The notes under the pieces: model-generated
What the model was told of the DNA's origin: nothing
The model's input: the letters and a program-made list of their open reading frames with translations, nothing else
Databases searched by the model: none
NCBI GenBank assembly: GCA_018824305.1
Contig: JAHJGM010000011.1
Coordinates: 105,595 to 169,594 of the forward strand
Direction of reading: 5' to 3'
DNA: 64,000 nucleotides
Origin: a bacterium
Lineage (GTDB): Bacteria; Campylobacterota; Campylobacteria; Campylobacterales; Sulfurimonadaceae
Part shown: positions 18,372 to 28,351 of the stretch, in pieces
How the letters are laid out: the number at the start of each line of letters is the position of its first letter
How positions within the stretch are numbered: position 1 is the first letter of the stretch
Program-made: the position numbers and the translations under genes

Positions 18372-18956
18372 TTATATTGCAAATTTTTCTTTCCATTCTT
18401 CAATTTTTTGCATTGAAAGACCTCTTGCGGGAGTTTTGAGAAATCTAAATTTTATGCTGTTATTATCGCAAAACTCTTTTATCTTAGTTATCTCGGTTTT
18501 GATGCCTGTGACACTTTTGTCAAAGGATTTTCTGGTGAAGTAGACCTCTTTTGTCTCTCCTTTTTGCAGGCATTGCAAGATGTTTTGCGTGTTGTATTTG
18601 ATAACGTTTTGGAGTTTGTCGTCGCCGTAGTTGCAGAGCTCTTTTTCATCCATCTCGACGGTGAGTATGAGGTCGGTGAGTTCTATGCCGTGACGCAGCA
18701 AAAACGCTTTTTGAGCTTTTACATCGCCTTTTAGGCTCTCTTGGTCGAACATAGCGGGAAGCAGTGTCCAAAAGAAGTTTTTTGCCCTGCCGTAGAAAAA
18801 CTCAGCATCATTACAAGCAACGTCAGGATTGAAAGTTCCGATGATGAGAATGCTCTTACATGTAAGCGGACTATCTGTTAAGAATCTATGATTTACTCTC
18901 AATTTATCCCCTCTAACAATGTAATCATATTGAAATTTGCTGCAAATATAATACAA
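18372..18956 (-). CDS. Uracil-DNA glycosylase-family protein
   Basis: ILIIGTFNPDVACNDAEFFYGRAKNFFWTLLPAMF; likely TTG start at LRVNHRF. Confidence 0.65.
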   Translation of the reverse strand: MYYICSKFQYDYIVRGDKLRVNHRFLTDSPLTCKSILIIGTFNPDVACNDAEFFYGRAKNFFWTLLPAMFDQESLKGDVKAQKAFLLRHGIELTDLILTVEMDEKELCNYGDDKLQNVIKYNTQNILQCLQKGETKEVYFTRKSFDKSVTGIKTEITKIKEFCDNNSIKFRFLKTPARGLSMQKIEEWKEKFAI

Positions 18957-19032
18957 AAAAATAGCTATATATTCTATTGGTTGTGTTTGGATATAATAAT
19001 CCCATAAGTAAAAATAATACTAAGGAGTCTCT

Positions 19033-22000
19033 ATGAAAAAATCAAGCGTTACCATAGATGGCAATGAGGCTGTTGCCAGAGTTGCTCACAAGACAAACGA
19101 AGTTATTGCGATTTACCCTATTACCCCCTCTTCGCCGATGGCGGAACTAAGCGACGTCTATAGCACAAAGGGAGAAAAAAATATTTTCGGGACGATCCCC
19201 GAGATCATGGAGATGCAAAGCGAGGGAGGAGCCAGCGGAACCGTCCACGGTTCACTTCAGACCGGAGCGCTCACTACGACTTTTACGTCTTCTCAAGGCC
19301 TCTTGCTCATGATACCCAACATGTATAAGATCGCTGGGGAGCTTACTCCTACGGTGTTTCATGTGGCAGCGCGCTCTTTGGCGGCTCAGGCACTTTCTAT
19401 TTTTGGAGATCATAGCGATGTCATGGCAGTACGCCAGACGGGCTTTGCCCTTTACTCTTCGAACTCCGTCCAAGAAGCACATGACGCGGCACTCATCACC
19501 CAAGCCGCAGCACTCAAATCACGCATACCATTTTTGCATTTTTTTGACGGTTTTAGAACATCGCATGAAGTCTCAAAGATTGAGCTTATAGATGAAGATA
19601 TCATGCGGGCGATGATTGATGAGGATCTGGTCTATGCACACAGAGCGCGTGCCCTTTCTCCCGACAATCCCTTTATCCGCGGTACTTCACAAAACCCCGA
19701 CGTCTATTTTCAAGGACGAGAGAGCGTAAACAACTACTATAGCGCACTTCCTGATATCGTGCAGGAGACAATGGATCAGTTTGCTACCTTGACTGGCAGA
19801 GCGTATCATCTTTTTGATTATGTCGGTGCACCGGATGCCGAGCACATTATCATCCTGATGGGTTCAGGAGCACAGACCGTACATGAGAGTGTGGACTATT
19901 TCACCTCAAAAGGCGAAAAAGTCGGTATGATAAAAGTCCGTCTTTACAGACCCTTTTCTCTCAAACATCTTTTGGCTGCTTTGCCAAAAAGCACAAAAGC
20001 CATCGCCGTCTTAGACCGCACAAAAGAGATCGGCGCAACGGGCGAACCGCTTTATCTTGATGTGGTCAGCGCCCTAAACGAACTTCGTGAAAGCGGTGAG
20101 CTTGGATTTAGTATGCCTAAGATCATCGGCGGACGCTATGGACTTTCATCCAAAGAGTTTACTCCTGCGATGGTAAAAGCGATCTTTGGCGAACTCTTAA
20201 AACAAAATCCAAAAAACCACTTTACCATAGGTATCTATGATGATCTGAGCCATACCTCTTTGGAATGGGACAGATCGTTCTCGATCGCTGATGACAAGAC
20301 TTTTAGAGGAGTTTTCTTCGGGTTGGGAAGCGATGGGACGGTCGGGGCAAACAAAAACTCGATCAAGATCATCGGAGAGGAAACAGATAATTTTGCACAA
20401 GGGTACTTTGTCTACGATTCAAACAAGTCCGGTTCTATGACTACTTCACACTTGAGGTTTGGCTCAAAAGAGATCAAATCGAGCTACCTGATAGAAAAAG
20501 CGAATTTCGTCGCCTGCCATCAAAGCGTCTTTCTCGAAAAGTTCGATATCTTAAGATATGCGGATACAAATGCCATTTTCCTGCTTAACTCGCCGTTTTC
20601 CAAAGAGATAGTGTTTTCCAAACTCCCGAGTAAAGTACAACAGGAGATCATCGACAAAAAACTGCGTTTCTTTGTCATAGATGCCGCTACCGTGGCAAAC
20701 AACAGCGGTATGGGACGCCGCATAAACACTGTTATGCAGACCTGTTTCTTTGCGATCTCGGGCATCTTGCCAAAAGAGGAAGCCATCGCGAAGATAAAAG
20801 GAAGCATCCAAAAAAGCTATGGGAAAAAAGGGCAAAAGATAGTCGATATGAACAACGCCGCCGTGGATAACACCTTGGCAAATCTTTTTGAGGTCAATGT
20901 CCCCTCTAAAGTTCAAAGCAAGACGGGGATGACTCCTCTTGTCAAAGGCGATTTTGATGATTTTGTCAAAAACATCACCGCGAAGATCATAGCGGGAGAG
21001 GGAGATGAGATTCCCGTCTCTGCCATGCCCGATGACGGTACATGGCCAAGCGGGACGACTCAGTACCAAAAACGAAGCATCGCGCTTGAAGTCCCCGTGT
21101 GGGATCCTGACACCTGTATCCAGTGTAACAAATGTGTCTTAGTCTGTCCACATGCGGTCATTCGTTCAAAAGTCGCTGATAAAGCGATTCTCTCAGATAC
21201 ACCGAGCCTCTTTTCGTATGTACAAGCTAAAGGCAAATCATTTGAAGAAAATGAGCAGTTTATCATCTCTGTTTCGGTTGAGGATTGTACTGGTTGCGCC
21301 TTGTGCGTAGAGGTGTGTCCTGCTAAAAACAAATCCCAGACAAATCTAAAAGCCATCAATATGCGCCCGCTTGAACCGATCCATGCCGAGGGCGCAAAAG
21401 CGTGGGATTACTTTACGAAGATACCTGCCTATGACAGAAGCAAACTTGACCATACGAAGGTCAAAGAATCACAGTTTTTAGAGCCGATGTTCGAGTTTTC
21501 AGGTTCATGTCCGGGATGTGGAGAGACTCCTTATGTCAAACTTGCATCGCAGCTCTTCGGTGACAGAATGGTCATCGCAAACGCTACGGGATGTTCCTCT
21601 ATCTACGGCGGAAATCTGCCGACGACTCCATGGAGAAAAAATGACGAAGGACGAGGGCCTGCTTGGTCAAACTCGCTTTTTGAAGACAATGCGGAGTTTG
21701 GTCTTGGGTTTAGACTTGCGATCGATAAACATGCAGAGAATGCGCGTGAGCTGCTTCTTGCACTAAGAGATCAGATCGGAGCTGAGTTATGTGATGCAAT
21801 TCTTACATGTAAGCAAAATGACGAGCCTGAGATATTTGAGCAGAGACAAAGGGTCGAAGAACTTAAAAAAGTCCTTGAAAATATCAAGAGCAAAGAGTCT
21901 GAGCGTTTACAGACTTTAGCTGACTACCTAGTCAAAAAATCCATTTGGTTGATGGGCGGTGACGGCTGGGCTTATGACATAGGCTACGGCGGACTGGATC

Positions 22001-22602
22001 ATGTCCTAGCAAGCGGCAAAAACGTCAATATCTTGGTGCTTGACACACAAGTGTATTCCAACACGGGCGGACAGCAGTCAAAAGCGACGATGACGGGAGC
22101 AGTGGCGAAATTCGCCGCGGGAGGGAAAGCCCAAATCCCTAAAGATCTGGCGATGATGGCGATTGCTTATGGCAATGTGTATGTAGCAAAAGTCGCAATG
22201 GGAGCAAGTGACGCGCAAACGGTCAAAGCCTTTGTGGAAGCGGAGCGTTATGAGGGCCCTTCTATCATCATAGCCTACTCTCACTGTGTCGCTCATGGGT
22301 ATGATCTGCGTTATGGTATGGATCATCAAAAACTCGCTGTCGATTCGGGACTATGGCCGATCTTTAGATATAACCCAGAGCTGATAAAAGAGGGAAAAAA
22401 TCCTATGCATCTTGACTACAAAGGTCCACAGACCGATGTCAAAAACTTTATGTATCAGGAGACCCGCTTTAAAATGGTGGAGAAACTCAATACCGATAAT
22501 GCGATAGAGTATCTACAAACGGCAAGAGAACATGCAAAAGAGATGTATAAAAGATATAAAAACATAGAAGATATGTCATCAGTACAAGAAGGAGAGATAT
22601 AA
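19033..22602 (+). CDS. nifJ: Pyruvate:ferredoxin (flavodoxin) oxidoreductase
   Basis: 1189 aa; PFOR domains, CIQCNKCVLVCPHAVIR and CTGCALCVEVCPAKNKS ferredoxin motifs, TPP domain GGDGWAYDIGYGGLDHVLASG. Confidence 0.97.
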   Translation: MKKSSVTIDGNEAVARVAHKTNEVIAIYPITPSSPMAELSDVYSTKGEKNIFGTIPEIMEMQSEGGASGTVHGSLQTGALTTTFTSSQGLLLMIPNMYKIAGELTPTVFHVAARSLAAQALSIFGDHSDVMAVRQTGFALYSSNSVQEAHDAALITQAAALKSRIPFLHFFDGFRTSHEVSKIELIDEDIMRAMIDEDLVYAHRARALSPDNPFIRGTSQNPDVYFQGRESVNNYYSALPDIVQETMDQFATLTGRAYHLFDYVGAPDAEHIIILMGSGAQTVHESVDYFTSKGEKVGMIKVRLYRPFSLKHLLAALPKSTKAIAVLDRTKEIGATGEPLYLDVVSALNELRESGELGFSMPKIIGGRYGLSSKEFTPAMVKAIFGELLKQNPKNHFTIGIYDDLSHTSLEWDRSFSIADDKTFRGVFFGLGSDGTVGANKNSIKIIGEETDNFAQGYFVYDSNKSGSMTTSHLRFGSKEIKSSYLIEKANFVACHQSVFLEKFDILRYADTNAIFLLNSPFSKEIVFSKLPSKVQQEIIDKKLRFFVIDAATVANNSGMGRRINTVMQTCFFAISGILPKEEAIAKIKGSIQKSYGKKGQKIVDMNNAAVDNTLANLFEVNVPSKVQSKTGMTPLVKGDFDDFVKNITAKIIAGEGDEIPVSAMPDDGTWPSGTTQYQKRSIALEVPVWDPDTCIQCNKCVLVCPHAVIRSKVADKAILSDTPSLFSYVQAKGKSFEENEQFIISVSVEDCTGCALCVEVCPAKNKSQTNLKAINMRPLEPIHAEGAKAWDYFTKIPAYDRSKLDHTKVKESQFLEPMFEFSGSCPGCGETPYVKLASQLFGDRMVIANATGCSSIYGGNLPTTPWRKNDEGRGPAWSNSLFEDNAEFGLGFRLAIDKHAENARELLLALRDQIGAELCDAILTCKQNDEPEIFEQRQRVEELKKVLENIKSKESERLQTLADYLVKKSIWLMGGDGWAYDIGYGGLDHVLASGKNVNILVLDTQVYSNTGGQQSKATMTGAVAKFAAGGKAQIPKDLAMMAIAYGNVYVAKVAMGASDAQTVKAFVEAERYEGPSIIIAYSHCVAHGYDLRYGMDHQKLAVDSGLWPIFRYNPELIKEGKNPMHLDYKGPQTDVKNFMYQETRFKMVEKLNTDNAIEYLQTAREHAKEMYKRYKNIEDMSSVQEGEI

Positions 22603-23594
22603 TGGACTTAACGACCACATATATGGGCTTGAAGCTCAAAAATCCGATCATTGTAGGAGCATCGCCGCTCACTGCGACATTTGATTCGATCAAAAAGTTG
22701 GAGGAAAACGGCGCGGCTGCGGTGGTCTTGCACTCGGTCTTTGAAGAACAGATCAACTATGAGTCACGTGAGATAGACCATTTCTTGTTTAAAGGAAGCG
22801 AAAGCTACGCTGAGGCGATAGGGTACTTCCCCGAAGTCACGCTCAGCAACCTTGAATCCGAAGATTATCTCAAAGAGATCACACGGCTCAAAGCAAACAT
22901 CTCCATCCCTGTCATCGCTTCGCTCAACGGTGTCTCAAAAGGCGGATGGATCAAATACGCCAAAAAACTCCAAGAAGCAGGAGCAGATGCGCTTGAGCTA
23001 AACATCACATACATACCCACTGACACCGATACCGAAGCAAGAGATGTGGAACAGCTCTATATCGATGCGCTTAAAGCCGTAAAAGAGCATGTAAGCATCC
23101 CTGTGGGAGTGAAGATGAACGCATATTTTTCGGCACCCGCGCAGATGGCAAAAAAGCTGGTAGATGCGGGAGCAAGCGGTCTGGTACTCTTTGATAGACC
23201 CGTACATGTAGACATCGACTTGGAAGATCTTAATTCGATCCAAGTCATCAACAAAAGCAGTTCAAAAGATCTCAGTGAGACACTTCGCTGGAGCGGCATC
23301 TTATACAAAAAATTAGATGTTTCTCTGTGCGCTTCCACGGGAGTACACTCTCACGAGGATATTCTAAAAGCGATCATGAGCGGAGCCGATGCGGTGCAGA
23401 TGGTCAGCGCACTTTTACAAAACGGCGCAGGTCATCTGCAAAATGTATTAAACGATCTTACGGCATGGATGGAGGAAAAAGAGTACGTCTCGATAGAGCA
23501 GATGAAGGGAAGCATCTCTTTGGCACACACTTCAAACCCTGCTGCATATCAACGCGCAAACTATATGCGTATTCTTACGGAATTTCGTTTTTAA
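22602..23594 (+). CDS. Dihydroorotate dehydrogenase-like protein
   Basis: LTTTYMGLKLKNPIIVGASPLTATFDSIKKLEENGAAAVVLHSVFEEQI. Confidence 0.9.
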   Translation: MDLTTTYMGLKLKNPIIVGASPLTATFDSIKKLEENGAAAVVLHSVFEEQINYESREIDHFLFKGSESYAEAIGYFPEVTLSNLESEDYLKEITRLKANISIPVIASLNGVSKGGWIKYAKKLQEAGADALELNITYIPTDTDTEARDVEQLYIDALKAVKEHVSIPVGVKMNAYFSAPAQMAKKLVDAGASGLVLFDRPVHVDIDLEDLNSIQVINKSSSKDLSETLRWSGILYKKLDVSLCASTGVHSHEDILKAIMSGADAVQMVSALLQNGAGHLQNVLNDLTAWMEEKEYVSIEQMKGSISLAHTSNPAAYQRANYMRILTEFRF

Positions 23595-23611
23595 GTACTA
23601 CTAGGAGGCTC

Positions 23612-24871
23612 TTAAACGCCTCCTTTATCTTTCTCGTAACCGTAACCGCTTTGGAACTTCGCTCTTTTTGCAAGTTCCGAGACTGTGCTTGTGACTTCGC
23701 TTGAAGCTATATGATAATGGCTGTGCAATTTTTCCAGTGAGACATCTATCTTCTCTATCAGTTTTGTACTCAACTCATCCACCCTGTTTTTCATGACTTC
23801 CAATTGTTCTTTTTCTGTGGTGTTTATGGTACCTGCCAAATCGCTTAGTTCTCTGTAGGCATTTTGATAATCGCCTTTCACGGCTTCTATCTCGCCTATC
23901 AAGCCTTTTAACGGCGTATACATATTACTGAGCCCGCGGCTCTCTTCCTCTAATGTCTTCATATTGTTCGATGAAAGAACCATCTGTTTCATTATCATCT
24001 CGCTTTGCTTACGGATGGAATCAAGGATATTTTCACCCTCAAAAAGCGATGTCGAGACACCCTCTGTATGCGCACGGAGAGTGTTTATCTGTTTTTCAAA
24101 CTCCGTCGTCACGGTGGAGAGTTCCAAAAGTGTTTTATCTACTATGGTCGTCGATATCTCGGTGGAGATGTTTTTCATAGCTTTGATGTCCTCTTTGACT
24201 TCATCCATCTCGTCTCTGATGTCGCATCTAACGGCATCCGCACTGTCAAACGCTTTTTTGATGCGGTTGAAATGATCCTGTTCGGAGACGCGCAACATGT
24301 CGATATGCGAATGCATCACATCATCTAGTTCAGGAAGCTGAACGGAGGTGAATTTTTCGATGCTGTACATCACTTTTGACTGCTGTTTGAGCATATCTTC
24401 AAATTGAGTATTGAACTTATCCTGATTTGACAAGATCGCTTTTAGCGACAAGATGTCTCTTTTTATCTGCTCTCTTATCTCAGAGAGTGAATGCTGTTCA
24501 TCATCGTGCATGGAAGCTATCTTGCCCTCAAGCAAAGCGATATACTCTTTCATCTGAACAACTTTTGACGACAACGAAGAGGAAAACTCTCTTTGGTTTT
24601 TCTCATCCTCGTTTTTCTGAGCCTGATGCAGTACATTCATGACAACAAAAAGAGCAAGAGAGATGACGATGATGGACAAAGAGTCTTTTAGTATCTGAAT
24701 GATGGTATCTGGATGGATATAAAGCATCAGGTGAACCGTCGCAAACAAGGCACCGATAGAAAGAACCAACGGTGCGTAATTTATCTTATTCGGACGTTTT
24801 AAAATACTGATCTGTCTCAAAAACAGAAGTGCCATCAAAATATATGAAACAATCAAATCAGGTTCAAGCAT
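23612..24871 (-). CDS. Membrane-anchored coiled-coil protein, hypothetical
   Basis: N-terminal TM helices, long heptad-rich region. Confidence 0.7.
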   Translation of the reverse strand: MLEPDLIVSYILMALLFLRQISILKRPNKINYAPLVLSIGALFATVHLMLYIHPDTIIQILKDSLSIIVISLALFVVMNVLHQAQKNEDEKNQREFSSSLSSKVVQMKEYIALLEGKIASMHDDEQHSLSEIREQIKRDILSLKAILSNQDKFNTQFEDMLKQQSKVMYSIEKFTSVQLPELDDVMHSHIDMLRVSEQDHFNRIKKAFDSADAVRCDIRDEMDEVKEDIKAMKNISTEISTTIVDKTLLELSTVTTEFEKQINTLRAHTEGVSTSLFEGENILDSIRKQSEMIMKQMVLSSNNMKTLEEESRGLSNMYTPLKGLIGEIEAVKGDYQNAYRELSDLAGTINTTEKEQLEVMKNRVDELSTKLIEKIDVSLEKLHSHYHIASSEVTSTVSELAKRAKFQSGYGYEKDKGGV

Positions 24872-24912
24872 CGCAAACCTCTCTTTTTGTTTTATTTTAT
24901 CATAATTAAAAA

Positions 24913-25542
24913 CTATTTTACTATATCTACGATCTTTAAAGGATGAGAAGCCACATAATCGGCTTCACCCTCTGAGCTGAATCCCCATGTGGCAAATATG
25001 GAGGATATGGAGATGCTTTTTGCGGCGTCTATGTCTTTTGAGTTGTCTCCTACCATCCATGTCTTGTGCGGCAGGTGTTTTGTGCCGTAGTTTGAGAGGA
25101 TGATCTCAAGCATCTTGGGGTCTGGCTTTGACGCCCCTGCTTTGTCTGCGCCGATGATGGTGTCAAAGAGTTCGCTTACATGTAAGTGAGAAAGCATCCT
25201 TTGTGCAAAGAGCGTCGGTGCGTTTGTGGCTACGTTTAGGCTTACATGTAGGGACTTTAGCTGATACAGAGTCTCTGCGATCCCCTCATAAAGATAGGGG
25301 TTTGCTATGCACTGTTCATAGTAGTGTTCTTCAAACAGGTCTCTGTCTTTTTTCTGATAAACGGGAGTGTTGTAAAAAAGCTCAGGAAGATTGCGAACGG
25401 GCATATTGATGACATCCACGATAAACTGTTCATCAAGAGGAGGCAGGTCGTAGTGTGTTTTTCTTACATAGTTAATGGAAATAGTTATATCTTTTTTGCT
25501 GTCGATGAGCGTTCCGTCCATGTCAAATATAACTACTTTCAT
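24913..25542 (-). CDS. HAD-family hydrolase
   Basis: KVVIFDMDGTLIDSKKD; KPDPKMLE; WMVGDNSKDIDAAKS. Confidence 0.92.
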   Translation of the reverse strand: MKVVIFDMDGTLIDSKKDITISINYVRKTHYDLPPLDEQFIVDVINMPVRNLPELFYNTPVYQKKDRDLFEEHYYEQCIANPYLYEGIAETLYQLKSLHVSLNVATNAPTLFAQRMLSHLHVSELFDTIIGADKAGASKPDPKMLEIILSNYGTKHLPHKTWMVGDNSKDIDAAKSISISSIFATWGFSSEGEADYVASHPLKIVDIVK

Positions 25543-25543
25543 C

Positions 25544-26539
25544 CTAATCCTGCTTCATACTCTCGTATATTTCCCCAAGCGCTTGTATAAAAAGCGGATG
25601 GTCGTTCACGCATCTGCACACTCTGTAATCTTTTATGCCTAGCTCATGGGCGACCTCTGCATACTCCATCGCAAGCTCATAATCCGTCTCGGAGTTATCG
25701 ACCGTGAAAGCGATAGGATAGATAACGACTCCCTTTTTTTGGATGCTCTTTAACTCATCTCCCAAAGAGGGTGTCAGCCACTTCATAGGCCCTACTTTGG
25801 ACTGATAAGCCAGATGCACTTTGTCAAAATCCATCCCGCTCTCTTGGAGCATCTGTTTTAATATCTCCACGTGTTTTTGTATCTGCTGCTGATACACATC
25901 TCCCGCGTCTATGATCTTTTGAGGAAGTCCGTGCGCTGAGAAGATGATCTCGTAATCCTCATACTTCTCGCCGTTCATCACATCTTCTATGCGGCTTAAG
26001 ATCGCTTTGTTGTAGTTTTTGCTCTCAAAATAAGCATCTATCTGTTTTATCGATGCACTCATGCCGCTAGTGCGAAAAGCCTCTATGAAATCCTCCACAG
26101 ACGACTTTGTCGTAGTCGTGGAGTATTGCGGATACATCGGGATTAGATAGATGTTTTCTATCTCTTTGTCTTTGAGCCTCTCTATGACTTCGCTGGCAAA
26201 CGGAGGAGTGTAGCGCATCGCAAAATCGACTATCACGTCATCGCCCAGCTCATCTTGGAGTTTGGTCACTATCTCTTTTGTCAGATCGACTATCGGGGAT
26301 TTTCCGCCTATGGTTCTGTAAATCTCCTGAGAGGATTCCGTTCTCAAAAACACGATCATCCCCGCCACAAACTTGCGCAGCAGCTTACTTTTCATCGTCA
26401 GGATGTTTGGATCGTTGAACATGTTTTTTAAAAAAAGTTCGACTTCGTTTAGATTGTTCGGTCCGCCCATATTTAAGAGGACAATAGCATCTTTTTTCAA
26501 TTCAACACCCTTTTTACAAGACTCACAGACTCGTCGCAA
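25544..26539 (-). CDS. hemH: Ferrochelatase
   Basis: AIVLLNMGGPNNLNEVELFLKNMFNDP; IIFSAHGLPQKIIDAGDVY. Confidence 0.95.
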   Translation of the reverse strand: MRRVCESCKKGVELKKDAIVLLNMGGPNNLNEVELFLKNMFNDPNILTMKSKLLRKFVAGMIVFLRTESSQEIYRTIGGKSPIVDLTKEIVTKLQDELGDDVIVDFAMRYTPPFASEVIERLKDKEIENIYLIPMYPQYSTTTTKSSVEDFIEAFRTSGMSASIKQIDAYFESKNYNKAILSRIEDVMNGEKYEDYEIIFSAHGLPQKIIDAGDVYQQQIQKHVEILKQMLQESGMDFDKVHLAYQSKVGPMKWLTPSLGDELKSIQKKGVVIYPIAFTVDNSETDYELAMEYAEVAHELGIKDYRVCRCVNDHPLFIQALGEIYESMKQD

Positions 26540-27258
26540 AATAAAATTTCATCGTGATTGTAACGAGATAATTCTTTATACTCTGCTAGATTTTTGATCT
26601 TGCTTTTTAAATTATGAGCATTTTCAAGCGGCACGACATCATCATCCGCGCTTGAGACCAGATAGGTCTTGGCATCCACAGCGCTTACATGTAAGGCTGT
26701 GTCAAAAGTGTACTTGACCATAAACGCGGGAATGAGCGGATTTCTGCTTTTAAAAATGTTTGCGACACTGTCAAATCCACCGAGTAAAAACAGTTTTTCT
26801 ACCTTTATCTTAGAAGCCACATAAGCCGCCACACTGCTGCCTAATGAAAAGCCGACAATGCTGAACTCTCCGTAATGCGCTTGGAATTTCTTCGCTACAT
26901 GCAGGGCATCTGCAAAGATGTTTTTCTCATCCAAAACACCTTTAGAGTTGCCGTATCCCCGATAGTTAAATGTCAGTATCCTGTAATCTTCAAAATTATA
27001 CGAGAGTTTATGAATCAAAGCGACACAGTCTTGAGAACGTCCGCCGAGATAAAAGATCGTATGCTTGAAGTTCTGCGGAGTATACTCCATGCCCTCTAAA
27101 AGAGTCCCGTCTTCGGCTTGTATCTCCAAGTAGGTATATCTTGCATCAAGCTTTTCTCTGCGATGTATCTTTGGGTCAAAGACCAGGAAAGACTGCAGTT
27201 GATACAAAAACACCAAGAGTATCACTGCCGTGATGATCGTAAATATCAGATATATCAT
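26497..27258 (-). CDS. Alpha/beta hydrolase
   Basis: FNYRGYGNSKG; FSIVGFSLGSSVAAYVASK. Confidence 0.85.
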   Translation of the reverse strand: MIYLIFTIITAVILLVFLYQLQSFLVFDPKIHRREKLDARYTYLEIQAEDGTLLEGMEYTPQNFKHTIFYLGGRSQDCVALIHKLSYNFEDYRILTFNYRGYGNSKGVLDEKNIFADALHVAKKFQAHYGEFSIVGFSLGSSVAAYVASKIKVEKLFLLGGFDSVANIFKSRNPLIPAFMVKYTFDTALHVSAVDAKTYLVSSADDDVVPLENAHNLKSKIKNLAEYKELSRYNHDEILFCDESVSLVKRVLN

Positions 27259-28343
27259 CTTTTGCTCGGCAGTCGTTTCAAATAGCGTTTGTAAAACCTC
27301 AGAGGTGCGATAGACTCATCCGTCTCTTTGCCCTGAATTATCTCTTCACAAAGCTTTTTGGCGATGTAGGGAGCAAGTACAAAACCGTATCCGCCTACGC
27401 CGTTTATCATAGTAAGGTTTGGATAATATACGAGCTCTTTCGAGCTATTTTTGCTCTCTACGATCTTGCCTACTAGCGGCATATAGTCGTTTGATCCGCA
27501 GCGAAGTCCCGTGAAGTCGTTTAATACTTCCACGTCTTTTAGCTCTATGGTCAGATTCGCTCTTTTTAACAGCTCTTTGCGCCCCGCTTCGATATCATAA
27601 GGCTCTTCATTTTTTTGAGGATGATAATGCACGTCGTGCGTCGCTCCAATGGCCATGATGCCGTCCGTACACTTTGAGATGGAAACATGATGATGCATCG
27701 TGACTTCTGTGCGCGCGGAGGTCTTTATGTCGATGCGGTGACCCCAAATACCGCGAAGGTTGATGTAGGGCTCGTTTACCAAAGGTGTGTAAGCACCGTA
27801 AGCCAAAACAACCTCTTTAGCTTGAATGCCTCCAAGCTCATAATATCCGTCTCTCCACGCTAGAGCATCTATCTCGGTCTTAAAAAAATCGATCCCCTCT
27901 GCCATCGCATGACAAACACCTTTGGCATCGATGACTCCGCCGTTTAAGATGTAGACGTTCTCGCTGTTTTGTGCATCTTGAGTCAATATCTGTGTTACAT
28001 GTAAGGGTGCGGGCGCGATGCCTAAAGCGGTGTTTTCTTTGAAGTCGCGTAGCTTCCTCGCTTCCTCTTCATCTTTGGCGGTATGTAAAAGCGGAGCGTT
28101 CTTGATGCATGTAGGAAAATGGTGAGAGTAAAAATCAAGAGCAAAGGGGTAAGCCAGCTCCATCAGCTCTTTGAGCTCGCCTGATTTTGAAAATTTGGGA
28201 GAGATAAAAGCCCCCGCCGCGCCGCTTCCGCCTGCACCGATGGCTTCTCTGTCAAAAAGAGCGACCTTTTTGCCGCTTTGTTTGAGATAGTAAGCGATGG
28301 CGCAACCGTTGATGCCCGCACCGATAACGGCTATATCATACAA
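27255..28343 (-). CDS. FAD-dependent oxidoreductase (DAO family, MnmC C-terminal-like)
   Basis: DIAVIGAGINGCAIAYYLKQSGKKVALFDREAIGAGGSGAAGAFISPKFSKSGELKEL. Confidence 0.88.
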   Translation of the reverse strand: MYDIAVIGAGINGCAIAYYLKQSGKKVALFDREAIGAGGSGAAGAFISPKFSKSGELKELMELAYPFALDFYSHHFPTCIKNAPLLHTAKDEEEARKLRDFKENTALGIAPAPLHVTQILTQDAQNSENVYILNGGVIDAKGVCHAMAEGIDFFKTEIDALAWRDGYYELGGIQAKEVVLAYGAYTPLVNEPYINLRGIWGHRIDIKTSARTEVTMHHHVSISKCTDGIMAIGATHDVHYHPQKNEEPYDIEAGRKELLKRANLTIELKDVEVLNDFTGLRCGSNDYMPLVGKIVESKNSSKELVYYPNLTMINGVGGYGFVLAPYIAKKLCEEIIQGKETDESIAPLRFYKRYLKRLPSKR

Positions 28344-28351
28344 AAGAGCAC